Shown here piece after piece: positions 34,390 through 43,735 of a stretch of DNA of 64,000 bases. The number at the start of each line of letters is the position of its first letter. The stretch's first letter is position 1. Made by a program: the position numbers and the translations under genes. Source of the stretch: Desmonostoc muscorum LEGE 12446 (lineage in GTDB: Bacteria; Cyanobacteriota; Cyanobacteriia; Cyanobacteriales; Nostocaceae); NCBI RefSeq assembly GCF_015207005.2, contig NZ_JADEXS020000001.1:5851001-5915000 (forward strand). The letters run 5' to 3'. The notes below the pieces were generated by a model that had not been told where the DNA came from, made no database searches, and was given only the letters and a program-made list of their open reading frames with translations.

Positions 34390-34953
34390 ATGAAGGGTGT
34401 TTTTTTTGCAGGTTTAGGTGCGTTCGCACTAATAGCTACAGTTCCATTTTTGGGTCAATTTCCAGGAGTTGCAAATATCTGGCATTTAGAAAGTGCCTAC
34501 GCCCAAAATATCAAAACTCAAGCGCAAATTCAATTGCGCTTAGAAGCCGAAAAACAAGTCATCGCTCAAGATCAACAGGGTAAGCAAAGCCAGAAATGGG
34601 AACCTTTGAAAGGTCAAGCTGTGGTGCGACCAGGAGATGTATTGAGGTATACCTTAAGTGGCGAAAATAAGGGCGATCGCCCAGTGAAAAATTTGACTTT
34701 GAATCAAGCCATTCCCAAAGGAATGGTCTACGTACTTAAATCTGCAAATGTAACTAATAATGGAAGAATTACTTATAGCATTGATGGTGGGCGTAGCTTC
34801 GTCGAAAATCCCACCGTTAAAGTTACTGTTCCTAACGGCAAAGTGGAAACTAAACCAGCGCCAGCCATTGCTTACACCCACATCCGTTTACAGGTTTCGT
34901 CAGTTGCAGCAAAGACGACAGTCAAGGCGACTTATCAAACCCAAGTGCGTTGA
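34390..34953 (+). CDS. Secreted single-DUF11-domain protein
   Basis: A 187-residue protein with a signal peptide (FFAGLGAFALIATVPFLG, cleavage probably after SAYAQ near 38), a short charged helical segment (QIQLRLEAEKQVIAQDQQ), and one DUF11-like domain (about 75-185). Characteristic phrases are VRPGDVLRYTLSGENKGDRP, LNQAIPKGMVYVLKSA and ITYSIDGGRSF, which echo the repeats of the 848-residue protein upstream. It probably occupies the same surface or periplasmic assembly. The gene follows an STRR-filled gap, and the next gene is 185-195 bp downstream. Confidence 0.78.
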   Translation: MKGVFFAGLGAFALIATVPFLGQFPGVANIWHLESAYAQNIKTQAQIQLRLEAEKQVIAQDQQGKQSQKWEPLKGQAVVRPGDVLRYTLSGENKGDRPVKNLTLNQAIPKGMVYVLKSANVTNNGRITYSIDGGRSFVENPTVKVTVPNGKVETKPAPAIAYTHIRLQVSSVAAKTTVKATYQTQVR

Positions 34954-35146
34954 TTGAAATTGGGGTTGTCCTTTGTCATTGGTCATTTGTAATTAAAAAG
35001 GGCAACCATGACGCAATTTTTCACAAATCAAATCGGATTAGTGTAGCGGTTAAGTTGCAGAAAATACCATTTAATTTTTGTGAATTATTCTCAATAAATA
35101 AATTTTTTATTAACAACAAAATTGGCATCCAGAGGAGATGTGTTCA

Positions 35147-36685
35147 GTGAGCCGTCCTCAAAAACAAAAGCAAATTAATTTTAGTAGTAGCTGGTGGCAA
35201 AGATTAACAGCAAGTATTCTGCTGGGAAGTTTTTTATATACTACTTTACCTATATCAGTGACAGCGCAACAAAATAATAATCAAGTTGCATCTGTGCCGA
35301 TCACAAATCAAGCTACTTATACTTATACAGACCCAGCTAGTAATAATAAATATCAAGGAAGTTCTAGTCAGCTTAACGTTACTCCTAACCCATTAGTTGA
35401 CCCATTAGGACGAATTTTAGGTTGCGCTGGTACGCTTTTACCGGATTATACAGGTTTTTCAGTCGGGGTATACGAACCTAATGCTAGCGACCCAACGGGC
35501 ACAGAATTGGGCGGTTTAGTTGCTTTGACTCGAACAGAGTTACCGGATATTCCTAATAACAATGTGCCTGGGGGAAAATCGCCAAATATCGAAAATAGTA
35601 ACCCCTATTTCATTACAAATAACCCTGCGGGCGTCTACAATTTCCTACTCGATCCAAACAAAGGTCAAACCGATCCAGGTAGAACCTACATTTTTGTAGT
35701 CAATCCACCACCGACTTCTATCTATAAACAACGCCGGATCAAGATCCAAATCCTTGATAGCACTGGCACACAAGGTAATAGTGTAGTGCGATATGTAGCT
35801 AGTTCTTTGGATGGACAACCAATCAGTCTGACAGGTGAAACCAGAGTAGAGCAAACAGTTGTTTTAGTTCCCAATGCAGAAGTAGTGGGATTGGATTTAT
35901 TAGCCTTTGAATTTAGTACAAATTTGTGCCAAGCGAATCAGTTGCAGATTATTAAAACAGGCGATCGCGCTACTGCTGAACCTGGAGATACAGTAATCTA
36001 CCGCCTCTCACTCAAAAATCTCGCTGATGCTGGTTTGAACAATGTAGTTATCACCGACAACCTACCTTTAGGATTCCAGTTCTTGCCGAAATCTGTGCAG
36101 GGAGAGATGGATGGTACAGCAGTCACTATCACTTCGGAACGGAATGGAAACACAGCGATATTCCGGACAGATATGACGATTCCCACTGGGAAAGTCCTGA
36201 ATATTGCCTACGCTGCTCAATTAACAGCCGATTCTCTGCGTGGTAGTGGTCGCAACAGTGCGATCGCTAATGCCCAACGAACTGATAACCGTTTTAGCAC
36301 TAAGGATGGGCCAGCAACACACCAACTGAAAATTCGTCCCGGAATCGTTTCTGATTGTGGCACGATTATCGGTCGGGTGTTTGTTGATAAAAACTTTGAT
36401 GGCGAACAGCAGCGTGGTGAGCCTGGGATACCCAATGCGGTGCTTTTCCTCGAAGACGGTAACCGTATCACTACAGATCCCAATGGTTTGTTCTCCTTAG
36501 CTAACGTCTTACCTGGATACCACACAGGCGTACTAGACCTCAGCAGTGTACCGGGTTACAACTTAGCTCCCAACAAAAAATTCCGCGAACGCAATAGCCA
36601 ATCTCGCCTGGTGCATTTAGAACCAGGTGGCTTGGTACGTATGAACTTCGGTGTCACCCCATTTCAGGAGCCAGTCAAAAAATGA
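35147..36685 (+). CDS. Secreted DUF11/SdrD-B-like protein
   Basis: An exported protein of 512 residues from GTG at 35147. This start is preferred because GAGGAG at 35132-35137 lies nine bases upstream; an ATG at 35138 would leave no room. Signal peptide: LTASILLGSFLYTTLPISVTA. A DUF11-like module near 280-385 reads AEPGDTVIYRLSLKNLADAG and ITDNLPLGFQFLPKSV. It is followed by an SdrD B/Cna-B-like module near 405-490 with GRVFVDKNFDGEQQRGEPGI and LANVLPGYHTGVLDLSS. The last codon overlaps the start of the barrel gene (ATGA), implying translational coupling and a shared function with it. Confidence 0.8.
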   Translation: MSRPQKQKQINFSSSWWQRLTASILLGSFLYTTLPISVTAQQNNNQVASVPITNQATYTYTDPASNNKYQGSSSQLNVTPNPLVDPLGRILGCAGTLLPDYTGFSVGVYEPNASDPTGTELGGLVALTRTELPDIPNNNVPGGKSPNIENSNPYFITNNPAGVYNFLLDPNKGQTDPGRTYIFVVNPPPTSIYKQRRIKIQILDSTGTQGNSVVRYVASSLDGQPISLTGETRVEQTVVLVPNAEVVGLDLLAFEFSTNLCQANQLQIIKTGDRATAEPGDTVIYRLSLKNLADAGLNNVVITDNLPLGFQFLPKSVQGEMDGTAVTITSERNGNTAIFRTDMTIPTGKVLNIAYAAQLTADSLRGSGRNSAIANAQRTDNRFSTKDGPATHQLKIRPGIVSDCGTIIGRVFVDKNFDGEQQRGEPGIPNAVLFLEDGNRITTDPNGLFSLANVLPGYHTGVLDLSSVPGYNLAPNKKFRERNSQSRLVHLEPGGLVRMNFGVTPFQEPVKK

Positions 36686-39600
36686 AACCCAGACTGCACT
36701 GTGCAACTATTTTCAACTTCATGTTGATGGGGGCGATGCCAGTAGCTCTCAGCCTTGTTGTGTATCCTGGCATAGTCAAAGCAGAACTCACTGGTCAAAA
36801 CTTGGTGTTGCCTGATTCTCCTTTGCAAGCAGAGAAGGGTGTCGAAGATCCAGTGGTTGAAAAAAGTATGGATGTGAATTCTGGGGTTGGTGATTCAGGA
36901 TATGAAAGGCTCACGCAAAGACAAGGCAGCGCGTTGGGGAGCCAGCGCGGTCTTGGGGGTTCCCCCCATGAGCGACTGGCGTCCGGCTTTGCCGACTTGT
37001 TCGCGCAGCGTCTCCGACAGGAGAAGCGACTGCCGCAAAAAGGCGCAAAGATTAGCAGAAGAATTCAGCAACAGCTAAATTCTTCTCGTTTGTTGGGAAG
37101 TTCTAGGCAGGAGCCGTCAGCTTCTTTTGCATCGGCTACTGTTACTTCGATTTCAGATGTCCAGCCAACTGAAACCCAAATACAACCATTTCAGCCAGCA
37201 ACTTCTGTGGAATTGCCTAGAGGCTTACGCAAAATTGCAGGAATAAAGGAGAAGAAAGACCAATCGCCAAGGGAAATACAACCATTTCAACCAGCAACTT
37301 CTGTAGATTTACCCAAAGGCTTACGCAAAATTGCTAATGGCGACGTGGGGACGCCGACACAGGGAGATACACAGAGACAAGTGGTAAATGAAAATATGCC
37401 TGTGTCTTCACCTCCTCCGATTTCTACAGGTATTAAAATTCTGACTCCGACGGCTGACAGTGTTGTAGATGTACAAGCTACTACGGTGATTGTCCAATTT
37501 CCTGGTGGTAGCCAGGTGGAATTGCGGGTAAATGGGGTGTTGGTAGATCCTTCCTTGGTGGGGCGGACGGAAACTGATGCGAGTACTAACTTGGTAAAGC
37601 AGACATGGTATGGTGTTTCGCTACAACAAGGTCAAAATACTATTTCTGCACAGGTAGTCGGGGGAACAGAACCGCCTGTAACACTGCAAGTTGCAGTGCG
37701 GGGAGCGCCGCAGCAACTAACTTTGGAAACTGTTGAGTCTCGTATCCCAGCAGATGGACGTTCTACGGCTACAATCCGGGGTCAACTGCTCGATGCAACT
37801 GGCAATCGCTCTAATTATGATGCTGTTGTTACTTTAATACCTACTGCTGGGGATTTGGTGGGGAAGGATTTCAAACCCGATGAACCTGGATTTCAAGTGG
37901 AGGCGAAAGGAGGACAATTTACAGCAATGTTGCGATCGCAACTCAAAGCAGAAACTGTTACAATCCGCGCCATCGTTAATAATTTAGAAGCCTTTACCCA
38001 ATTGCAATTTGAAACGGCATTACGTCCGAGTTTGCTGACTGGGGTCATAGATTTACGCTTGGGTGCTAGAGGTACAAATTATTACGGCAGTTTCCGTGAT
38101 TTCCTCCCCCCTGACAAAAACAATAGAACGCAATTAGATTTCCATTCAGCGATATTTGCCACTGGTACGATCGGAGAATGGTTATTTACAGGCGCATACA
38201 ACAGTTCTCGTAACTTGAATGAAGATTGCAACTGTGATAATCGCTTGTTCAGAACTTACCAATTTAGCGAGCAAAACTATCCTGTTTACGGCGATAGCTC
38301 GAAAGTTGATGTGGTTGCTCCTTCCATTGACAGCTTGTTTTTGCGTTTCGAGCGTTCAACTGGTATACCTGGAGCTTCCCCTGATTTTGCCATGTGGGGT
38401 GACTATAACACAGAAGAATTTGCGCGGCGATCGCAGCAATTTACTTCTATCACTCGTCAACTCCACGGCTTTAAAGCTAACTACAACTTAGGAAACTTAC
38501 AAATTACAGGTTTCTATGGCAATAACTTAGAAGGATTTCAACGAGATACCATTGCTCCCGATGGCACCAGTGGTTATTATTTCCTGTCTCGCAGACTCTT
38601 ACAACCAGGTAGCGAAAATGTCTTTATTGAGTTGGAAGAACTCAATCGCCCTGGGACTGTATTAGAACGCAAACAGCTTAACCGAGGTCCAGACTACGAA
38701 ATCGACTACGATCGCGGTACCTTATTATTCCGCGAACCGATTCTTCGCACCGATATCGATCAAACTGGACAAGTCTTGGTACGTCGGATTGTTGTTAGCT
38801 ATCAATATGAAACTGAAGACTCTGATAGCAATATCTTTGCCGGTCGTTTGCAATATAATCTTTCCCGCAAGCTGAACCAAGAAAGTTGGATTGGAGCAAC
38901 TTATGTCCAAGAAAATCAGGGTGTGCGTGATTTTCAACTGTATGGCGCAGACGCGCTGATATCTTTGGGTGATAAGGGTAGGCTAATTGCAGAATACGCC
39001 CATTCTAGTAATGATTCTGATGTTCTGGGAAAAGTTAGGGGTGATGCCTATCGCTTGGAAGCTGAGGGACAAATTGCTAACGGGATTCAAGGACGCGCCT
39101 ATTATCGCTTTGCTGATACAGGTTTTGCTAATAATGCCACCATCAGCTTTGTACCGGGACAAACTCGTTATGGGGCGCAGGTTACAGCTAAAGTGACTCC
39201 AACTACCAATGTCAGGGTGCAATACGACCACGAGGACAATTTTGGCATTGCTCCCCAACCGCTAGACACCTTTGAAGAATTATTTGCACCCCGTAATGAT
39301 GCCATACCAGGGAGTAAAGTTGATAATTCCCTGACGACGATTACCGCTGGGATTCAACAACGTTTGGGTAGGGCTATCTTTGATCTCGATTGGATTCATC
39401 GCGATCGCCAAGACCGCATTTCACCCAATGCTTTGAGTAGTAATTCCGATCAATTGCGATCGCGTTTTACAGTTCCCATCGTTAAAAACTTGACTTTCCA
39501 AGCCCAAAACGAACTCAGCTTATCTTCCCAAAAAGATAGCGTTTATCCAGACCGTACCATCTTCGGGTTGAATTGGGCGGTAATTCCTGGTGTGAATGTC

Positions 39601-40713
39601 AGTCTCGCCCAACAGTTTTACAGTAGCGGTCAATTGTCTGGTAATTCCATCACCAGCTTGAGTGTCAACGGCGAACACAAACTCGGAACCGATACCACCA
39701 TAACTGGTCGTTACTCAATTTTGGGTGGTGCCAATGAACTGACTACCCAAGGTGCAATAGGTCTAAATAACCGCTGGACTATTGCTCGTGGATTGCGGTT
39801 GAATTTAGCTTACGAACACGTATTTGGCAACTTCTTCAATCGGACGGCGGCGGGTCAACAATATCCCCAACCCTACGCCTTTGGTCAAGCTGCATCAGCC
39901 ATCGGATTTGATGGTGGCGATAGTTACAGCGTTGGTCTGGAATACAGCGATAATCCGCAGTTTCAAGCCAGCGCCCGCTACGAACATCGCTCGTCTTCTG
40001 GTGGTAGTAATACAGTAATTACCGCAGGTGCAGTGGGTAAAATTTCTCCATCTCTGACGGCTCTGGTACGTTATCAACAAGCAAACTCTTCCAATCAAAG
40101 ACTTTCAGGATTGGCAGATACCGCTAATCTGAAGGTGGGTTTAGCTTATCGTGACCCCCATAGTGATAAATTTAATGCTTTCTTGCGTTATGAATATCGT
40201 CAAAATCCGGCGATTATTCCTGAGACGATTCTGTTAGGTAGTGGTACGGGTTCCCAAGACCATACTTTTGCTTTAGAAGCTATCTACGCCCCTAACTGGC
40301 AATGGGAATTCTACGGTAAGTATGCTTTGCGTAATAGCACTTCTTACTTAGCTAACGATTTAGTTGGTACAAGTACGGTGAATTTGGGACAATTGCGAGC
40401 TACTTATCGTTTGGGATATAGCTGGGATTTAGTTGGTGAGGCTCGCTGGATTGGTCAATCTAACTATAGTGAGACGGGCTTTGTTCTGGAGACAGGTTAC
40501 TACCTGACTCCTAATTTGCGGCTCTCCGCTGGATATGTTTTTGGTGAAGTTGATGATCGCGATTTTTCTGGGACGCGATCGGCGGGTGGAGCATATTTGG
40601 GGTTGACTGTCAAGTTGGATGATTTGTTTGATGGTTTTGGACAACAAAAGCCGGTGCCACGTAAGCAAGAAGAATCTACTGTGCAAACGCTGGTAGAGAA
40701 ATTACGACAGTAA
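36682..40713 (+). CDS. Large outer-membrane β-barrel protein with Ig-like domain
   Basis: A 1343-residue envelope protein. A signal peptide (MGAMPVALSLVVYPGIVKA) is followed by a disordered region (40-245) containing two copies of IQPFQPATSV. Next come Ig-like/Big_1-like modules (about 250-450; ILTPTADSVVDVQATTVIVQ and RIPADGRSTATIRGQLLDA). From about 455 to 1310 alternating aromatic/polar strands (YYGSFRDFLP, VYGDSSKVDVVAPSIDSLFL, RYEHRSSSGG, LVGEARWIG) indicate a large β-barrel, with a short charged tail after it. It overlaps the preceding DUF11 gene by 4 bp, so it is probably their anchor or export pore. Residues 75-127 are encoded by an interspersed palindromic repeat inserted in frame. 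Exact family not recognised. Confidence 0.78.
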   Translation: MKPRLHCATIFNFMLMGAMPVALSLVVYPGIVKAELTGQNLVLPDSPLQAEKGVEDPVVEKSMDVNSGVGDSGYERLTQRQGSALGSQRGLGGSPHERLASGFADLFAQRLRQEKRLPQKGAKISRRIQQQLNSSRLLGSSRQEPSASFASATVTSISDVQPTETQIQPFQPATSVELPRGLRKIAGIKEKKDQSPREIQPFQPATSVDLPKGLRKIANGDVGTPTQGDTQRQVVNENMPVSSPPPISTGIKILTPTADSVVDVQATTVIVQFPGGSQVELRVNGVLVDPSLVGRTETDASTNLVKQTWYGVSLQQGQNTISAQVVGGTEPPVTLQVAVRGAPQQLTLETVESRIPADGRSTATIRGQLLDATGNRSNYDAVVTLIPTAGDLVGKDFKPDEPGFQVEAKGGQFTAMLRSQLKAETVTIRAIVNNLEAFTQLQFETALRPSLLTGVIDLRLGARGTNYYGSFRDFLPPDKNNRTQLDFHSAIFATGTIGEWLFTGAYNSSRNLNEDCNCDNRLFRTYQFSEQNYPVYGDSSKVDVVAPSIDSLFLRFERSTGIPGASPDFAMWGDYNTEEFARRSQQFTSITRQLHGFKANYNLGNLQITGFYGNNLEGFQRDTIAPDGTSGYYFLSRRLLQPGSENVFIELEELNRPGTVLERKQLNRGPDYEIDYDRGTLLFREPILRTDIDQTGQVLVRRIVVSYQYETEDSDSNIFAGRLQYNLSRKLNQESWIGATYVQENQGVRDFQLYGADALISLGDKGRLIAEYAHSSNDSDVLGKVRGDAYRLEAEGQIANGIQGRAYYRFADTGFANNATISFVPGQTRYGAQVTAKVTPTTNVRVQYDHEDNFGIAPQPLDTFEELFAPRNDAIPGSKVDNSLTTITAGIQQRLGRAIFDLDWIHRDRQDRISPNALSSNSDQLRSRFTVPIVKNLTFQAQNELSLSSQKDSVYPDRTIFGLNWAVIPGVNVSLAQQFYSSGQLSGNSITSLSVNGEHKLGTDTTITGRYSILGGANELTTQGAIGLNNRWTIARGLRLNLAYEHVFGNFFNRTAAGQQYPQPYAFGQAASAIGFDGGDSYSVGLEYSDNPQFQASARYEHRSSSGGSNTVITAGAVGKISPSLTALVRYQQANSSNQRLSGLADTANLKVGLAYRDPHSDKFNAFLRYEYRQNPAIIPETILLGSGTGSQDHTFALEAIYAPNWQWEFYGKYALRNSTSYLANDLVGTSTVNLGQLRATYRLGYSWDLVGEARWIGQSNYSETGFVLETGYYLTPNLRLSAGYVFGEVDDRDFSGTRSAGGAYLGLTVKLDDLFDGFGQQKPVPRKQEESTVQTLVEKLRQ
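36905..37060. repeat. Interspersed palindromic repeat inserted in frame in the barrel gene
   Basis: GGTCTTGGGGGTTCCCCCCA, ATGAGCGACTGGCGTCCGGC and GCGCAGCGTCTCCGACAGGA are pieces of a G+C-rich palindromic repeat usually found between genes in Nostoc. Here they encode residues 75-127 (GLGGSPHERLASG and so on) in a disordered region. The length keeps the frame. Confidence 0.7.
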
Positions 40714-40772
40714 AATTTTGCTTCTATTGACAATCATTTTTTAGGCTGCTTCTGGGCAAGTACCAAGAAAAG

Positions 40773-41444
40773 TTACTTAAGGGTGAGTGGAGTGCCATCC
40801 CACGGGCAATATTTCCAGGATACATGTGCAGGTTTGCCGTTAGGACACAACCTTGGAACAAAAAGTGAATTTAACGGCAACTCTACTGTAGATTCAGGTT
40901 GCGGAGTACTACTCTTTCCACTGAAAGAAACTTTCAATTTTCCAGGTTCATATGGTGACACGATGCTTTTCCCAGAATCATCAACATTTTTATATGTAAA
41001 AAACCACATCCCTTCACCAAACTTGCCTGCAATTTTTGAGAATATAGGTTTCATTTCCGTTATGAAAAGATCAACATCACCGCTTTTCGGTGCTTTTGCC
41101 AAAACTATAGATTTACCACTAGAGTCAGTATATGTAACTTTTAACCCTTTTTGAGCTTCGGCTTCAGAAGCAAATTTAAAACTGTCAGGAGATGAAATAT
41201 CTGCTTTAACAACTGCAATTACCAGTACTGGTTGAGGAGGCGCTCCAAACGCTTCTAATGGCAGATACCACGCCAGATTCATCTGATTATTGCTAACTTC
41301 AGCAAATTGCATTGTTTCTTTAACTAATTCATCTATAGGTATTTCTTGAGATGGACGTTTTTCTAGAGCAATTATTGGTGAGGAATTCAATGCAAATAGT
41401 GTTAATGCTGCAATCATCAAACTCAAGTTCTTATTTTTAGCCAT
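40773..41444 (-). CDS. Secreted hypothetical protein with C-terminal Cys pair
   Basis: A 223-residue protein with a signal peptide (LMIAALTLFALNSSPIIA). The mature domain (about 45-180) has repeated β-strand patterns such as MNLAWYLPLEAFGAPP and LKVTYTDSSGKSIVLAK. The C terminus carries LCPNGKPAHVSWKYCPWDGT, which looks like a half zinc ribbon or disulfide knuckle with two cysteines. I do not recognise the family. It converges on the barrel gene with a 59-bp gap, but it is on the opposite strand and is not part of that operon. Envelope location is inferred from the signal peptide only. Confidence 0.65.
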   Translation of the reverse strand: MAKNKNLSLMIAALTLFALNSSPIIALEKRPSQEIPIDELVKETMQFAEVSNNQMNLAWYLPLEAFGAPPQPVLVIAVVKADISSPDSFKFASEAEAQKGLKVTYTDSSGKSIVLAKAPKSGDVDLFITEMKPIFSKIAGKFGEGMWFFTYKNVDDSGKSIVSPYEPGKLKVSFSGKSSTPQPESTVELPLNSLFVPRLCPNGKPAHVSWKYCPWDGTPLTLK

Positions 41445-41516
41445 TCTGAGTTAAGTCCTTTGTTAAAATACGTATTTACAATAATTGCAGAGCGCATTAC
41501 TGCGTTCATACACTAG

Positions 41517-41610
41517 TAGGACTTACGCAAGATGTGACCGAAAGCCTTATTCTTGCGTAGCGGTAATTCATGAATTACCGCTACTTTCGTTATATTTTGC
41601 CTAAGTCCTG
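41517..41610. mobile_element. MITE with AGGACTTACGCAA ends, copy 1
   Basis: This element is bounded by AGGACTTACGCAA and the complement of AGGACTTAGGCAA, with ACTAG directly repeated on both sides (41512-41516 and 41611-41615) as a candidate 5-bp target duplication. The centre GCGGTAATTCATGAATTACCGC is a perfect palindrome. A related, inverted element lies at 43464-43587. The rest of 41445-41982 shows no gene. Confidence 0.75.
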
Positions 41611-41982
41611 ACTAGGTATATTCTCATAATTAATCATCCACAGCTAATTAAACTAAGAAATTATTCACAAATGTTTGCTCTTGCTGAAACAAACTCAGCC
41701 AACGCTTTTCAATCACTCTCTTAAGAGAAAAATAATATGGTTGGTACAGAGATTTTCCAGCAAAACATACGATTATAGCGGTTCCCGATCTTGTGAGGTA
41801 CGTTTTCAAAGCTACTAAGCTTGTTACAAAAGATTTGGAAATGTCTGGGTGTACCTCAGTTGCTTAGGAAACGCTATGTAGGCATAATCTTAAAAAATAA
41901 AGCTTTAAACCCAATTGCTATCTGAGGTTTAAAAGTTTTATTCTATTTTTCCAGAGCGAGAAAAGAGCAATTAATTTAAGCA

Positions 41983-43347
41983 TCAAACTGGCATCACTTC
42001 CCGCACTTCAAGAGGTTCACCAGTCAAACTAAAAGCGCGAACTTCAGTAATTTTTACCTTCACCAACTGCCCTTTCAATTCTTTGATGTCGCCAGTGAAG
42101 AAGGTTAAACGATTACCACCTGTGCGTCCCATGACTTGAGTTTTATCTTTGGGGTTTTGCTCTTCTACTAGAACTTCTTCAATGCGTCCGAAGTAACGTT
42201 GCGATCGCTCGCTTGCTTTCACATTTACTAGATGATTTAATCTTTGTAGGCGATCGCTTTTAACTTCTTCACTCAGTTGATTGTCCCACAAAGCGGCGGG
42301 TGTTCCTGGACGTGGCGAATATGCGGCTGTATTTAACATGTCAAAGCCTATATCTTCCACGAGTTTCAAGGTATTTTCAAACTGTTGTTCTGTTTCCCCA
42401 GGAAATCCGACAATTGCATCGGCACTAATTGAGGCATCAGGCATATATCGCCGAATGGTATCAATGATTCGGCGATATTTTTCATGGGTATAACCCCGCG
42501 ACATCGCCTTTAAAAGTTCATTATCGCCAGATTGAAAGGGAATGTGGAAGTGTTCGCAAACTTTGGGCAACTCAGCACAAGCCCGAATTAGTCTTTCAGT
42601 AAAATAACGGGGATGACTTGTAGCAAATCTTAATCTCTCAATTCCTGGTACATCATGGACGTAATAAAGTAAATCTGTGAAGTTATGCAGATGCCGTCCT
42701 TCTGGTGTGGCTCCTGGCAAATCTCTGCCGTAAGCGTCAATATTTTGACCGAGTAAAGTAACTTCTTTGTAACCTTGTCGTCCTAATTCTGTCATTTCTT
42801 TCCGAATAGCTTCTGGTGTGCGAGATTGTTCCACACCGCGCACATTGGGAACTACACAGTAGGTGCAGCGTTCGTTACAGCCGTAAATCACATTTACCCA
42901 AGCAGTGACTTTACTATCTCGTCGCGGCTGGGTGATATCTTCCATAATGTGAACTGGCTCGGTTGCCACAACTTGGTTACCCTCAAACACTGATTCCAGC
43001 AAATCTTTGAGGCGGTTGGCGTGTTGTGGCCCCATTACCAAGTCTAATTCTGGCACACGCCGCAACAGCGCTTCGCCTTCTTGTTGGGCAACGCAACCAG
43101 CAACAATCAAAGTTAAATCTGGCTGTTCGTGCTTGCGCTTGGCTTGCCTGCCAAGGTAGGAATAAACCTTTTGCTCGGCATTATCTCGAATTGTACAGGT
43201 ATTGTAGAGAATCACGTCTGCATTATTGGGATCTTCCGACCATTCAAAGCCCATGTCTTCTAAAACGCCAGCCATGCGCTCTGAGTCAGCTTTATTCATC
43301 TGACAACCGAAAGTAGTGATATGATAGTGGCGCTTAGAAATGGTCAT
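41983..43347 (-). CDS. miaB: tRNA-2-methylthio-N6-dimethylallyladenosine synthase (MiaB)
   Basis: A 454-residue radical-SAM methylthiotransferase that converts i6A37 to ms2i6A37 in tRNAs reading UNN codons. The UPF0004 domain has its three cluster cysteines: C15 (TFGCQMN), C51 (NTCTIRD) and C85 (VAGCVAQ). The radical-SAM cluster is C157-x3-C161-x2-C164 (GCNERCTYC). A C-terminal TRAM domain (about 385-450; [28 protein letters not shown]) binds tRNA. Length is normal for MiaB. It is monocistronic. MiaB rather than MtaB is indicated by the MNKADSERM start and overall length. Confidence 0.96.
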   Translation of the reverse strand: MTISKRHYHITTFGCQMNKADSERMAGVLEDMGFEWSEDPNNADVILYNTCTIRDNAEQKVYSYLGRQAKRKHEQPDLTLIVAGCVAQQEGEALLRRVPELDLVMGPQHANRLKDLLESVFEGNQVVATEPVHIMEDITQPRRDSKVTAWVNVIYGCNERCTYCVVPNVRGVEQSRTPEAIRKEMTELGRQGYKEVTLLGQNIDAYGRDLPGATPEGRHLHNFTDLLYYVHDVPGIERLRFATSHPRYFTERLIRACAELPKVCEHFHIPFQSGDNELLKAMSRGYTHEKYRRIIDTIRRYMPDASISADAIVGFPGETEQQFENTLKLVEDIGFDMLNTAAYSPRPGTPAALWDNQLSEEVKSDRLQRLNHLVNVKASERSQRYFGRIEEVLVEEQNPKDKTQVMGRTGGNRLTFFTGDIKELKGQLVKVKITEVRAFSLTGEPLEVREVMPV

Positions 43348-43463
43348 GAGTAATTATGCTTAATTAGCCTAATGTATATAAACTTTATTTCTATTTTATA
43401 ACGCTCTGAAGAAATACAGGGAATGGGGAGTAGGGAATGGGGAAAGAAGGTGTTTGTTTCCTT

Positions 43464-43587
43464 CACAGCAGTTACGCAAAGGATAACGAAAGTAGCGGTA
43501 ATACCCTGCGGGAAGGCGCTTTGCGTCTACGTGAATTACCGCTAGGCAAAAATAAGGTTTTCAGTCATATATTGCGTAAGTCCTGTG
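43464..43587. mobile_element. MITE with AGGACTTACGCAA ends, copy 2 (inverted)
   Basis: The right end is TTGCGTAAGTCCTGTG and the left end CACAGCAGTTACGCAA, matching with two changes. Internal ATAACGAAAGTAGCGGTAAT is the reverse complement of the corresponding part of 41517-41610, so the two copies are in opposite orientation. This one carries an extra internal palindromic insert (ACCCTGCGGGAAGGCGCTTTGCG). Confidence 0.7.
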
Positions 43588-43735
43588 GAGATAATTGGCT
43601 CCTGGACAGAGCAAAATTGTCAGGAATCATTATTGTATTAATTTCAATCTCTCAGCATTAGAGAATGCTGATTAGAGATGGCGATCGCACTCATCAACAT
43701 TCTCTTATTTTTGTTGAGAGTCAGTCGAAGAAACT

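Noticed and set aside
34136..34393. Frames reading CPMPNPQ or GLGIGDW repeats
   Set aside because: Translation of CCCCAAT and CCCAATGC STRRs, not genes.
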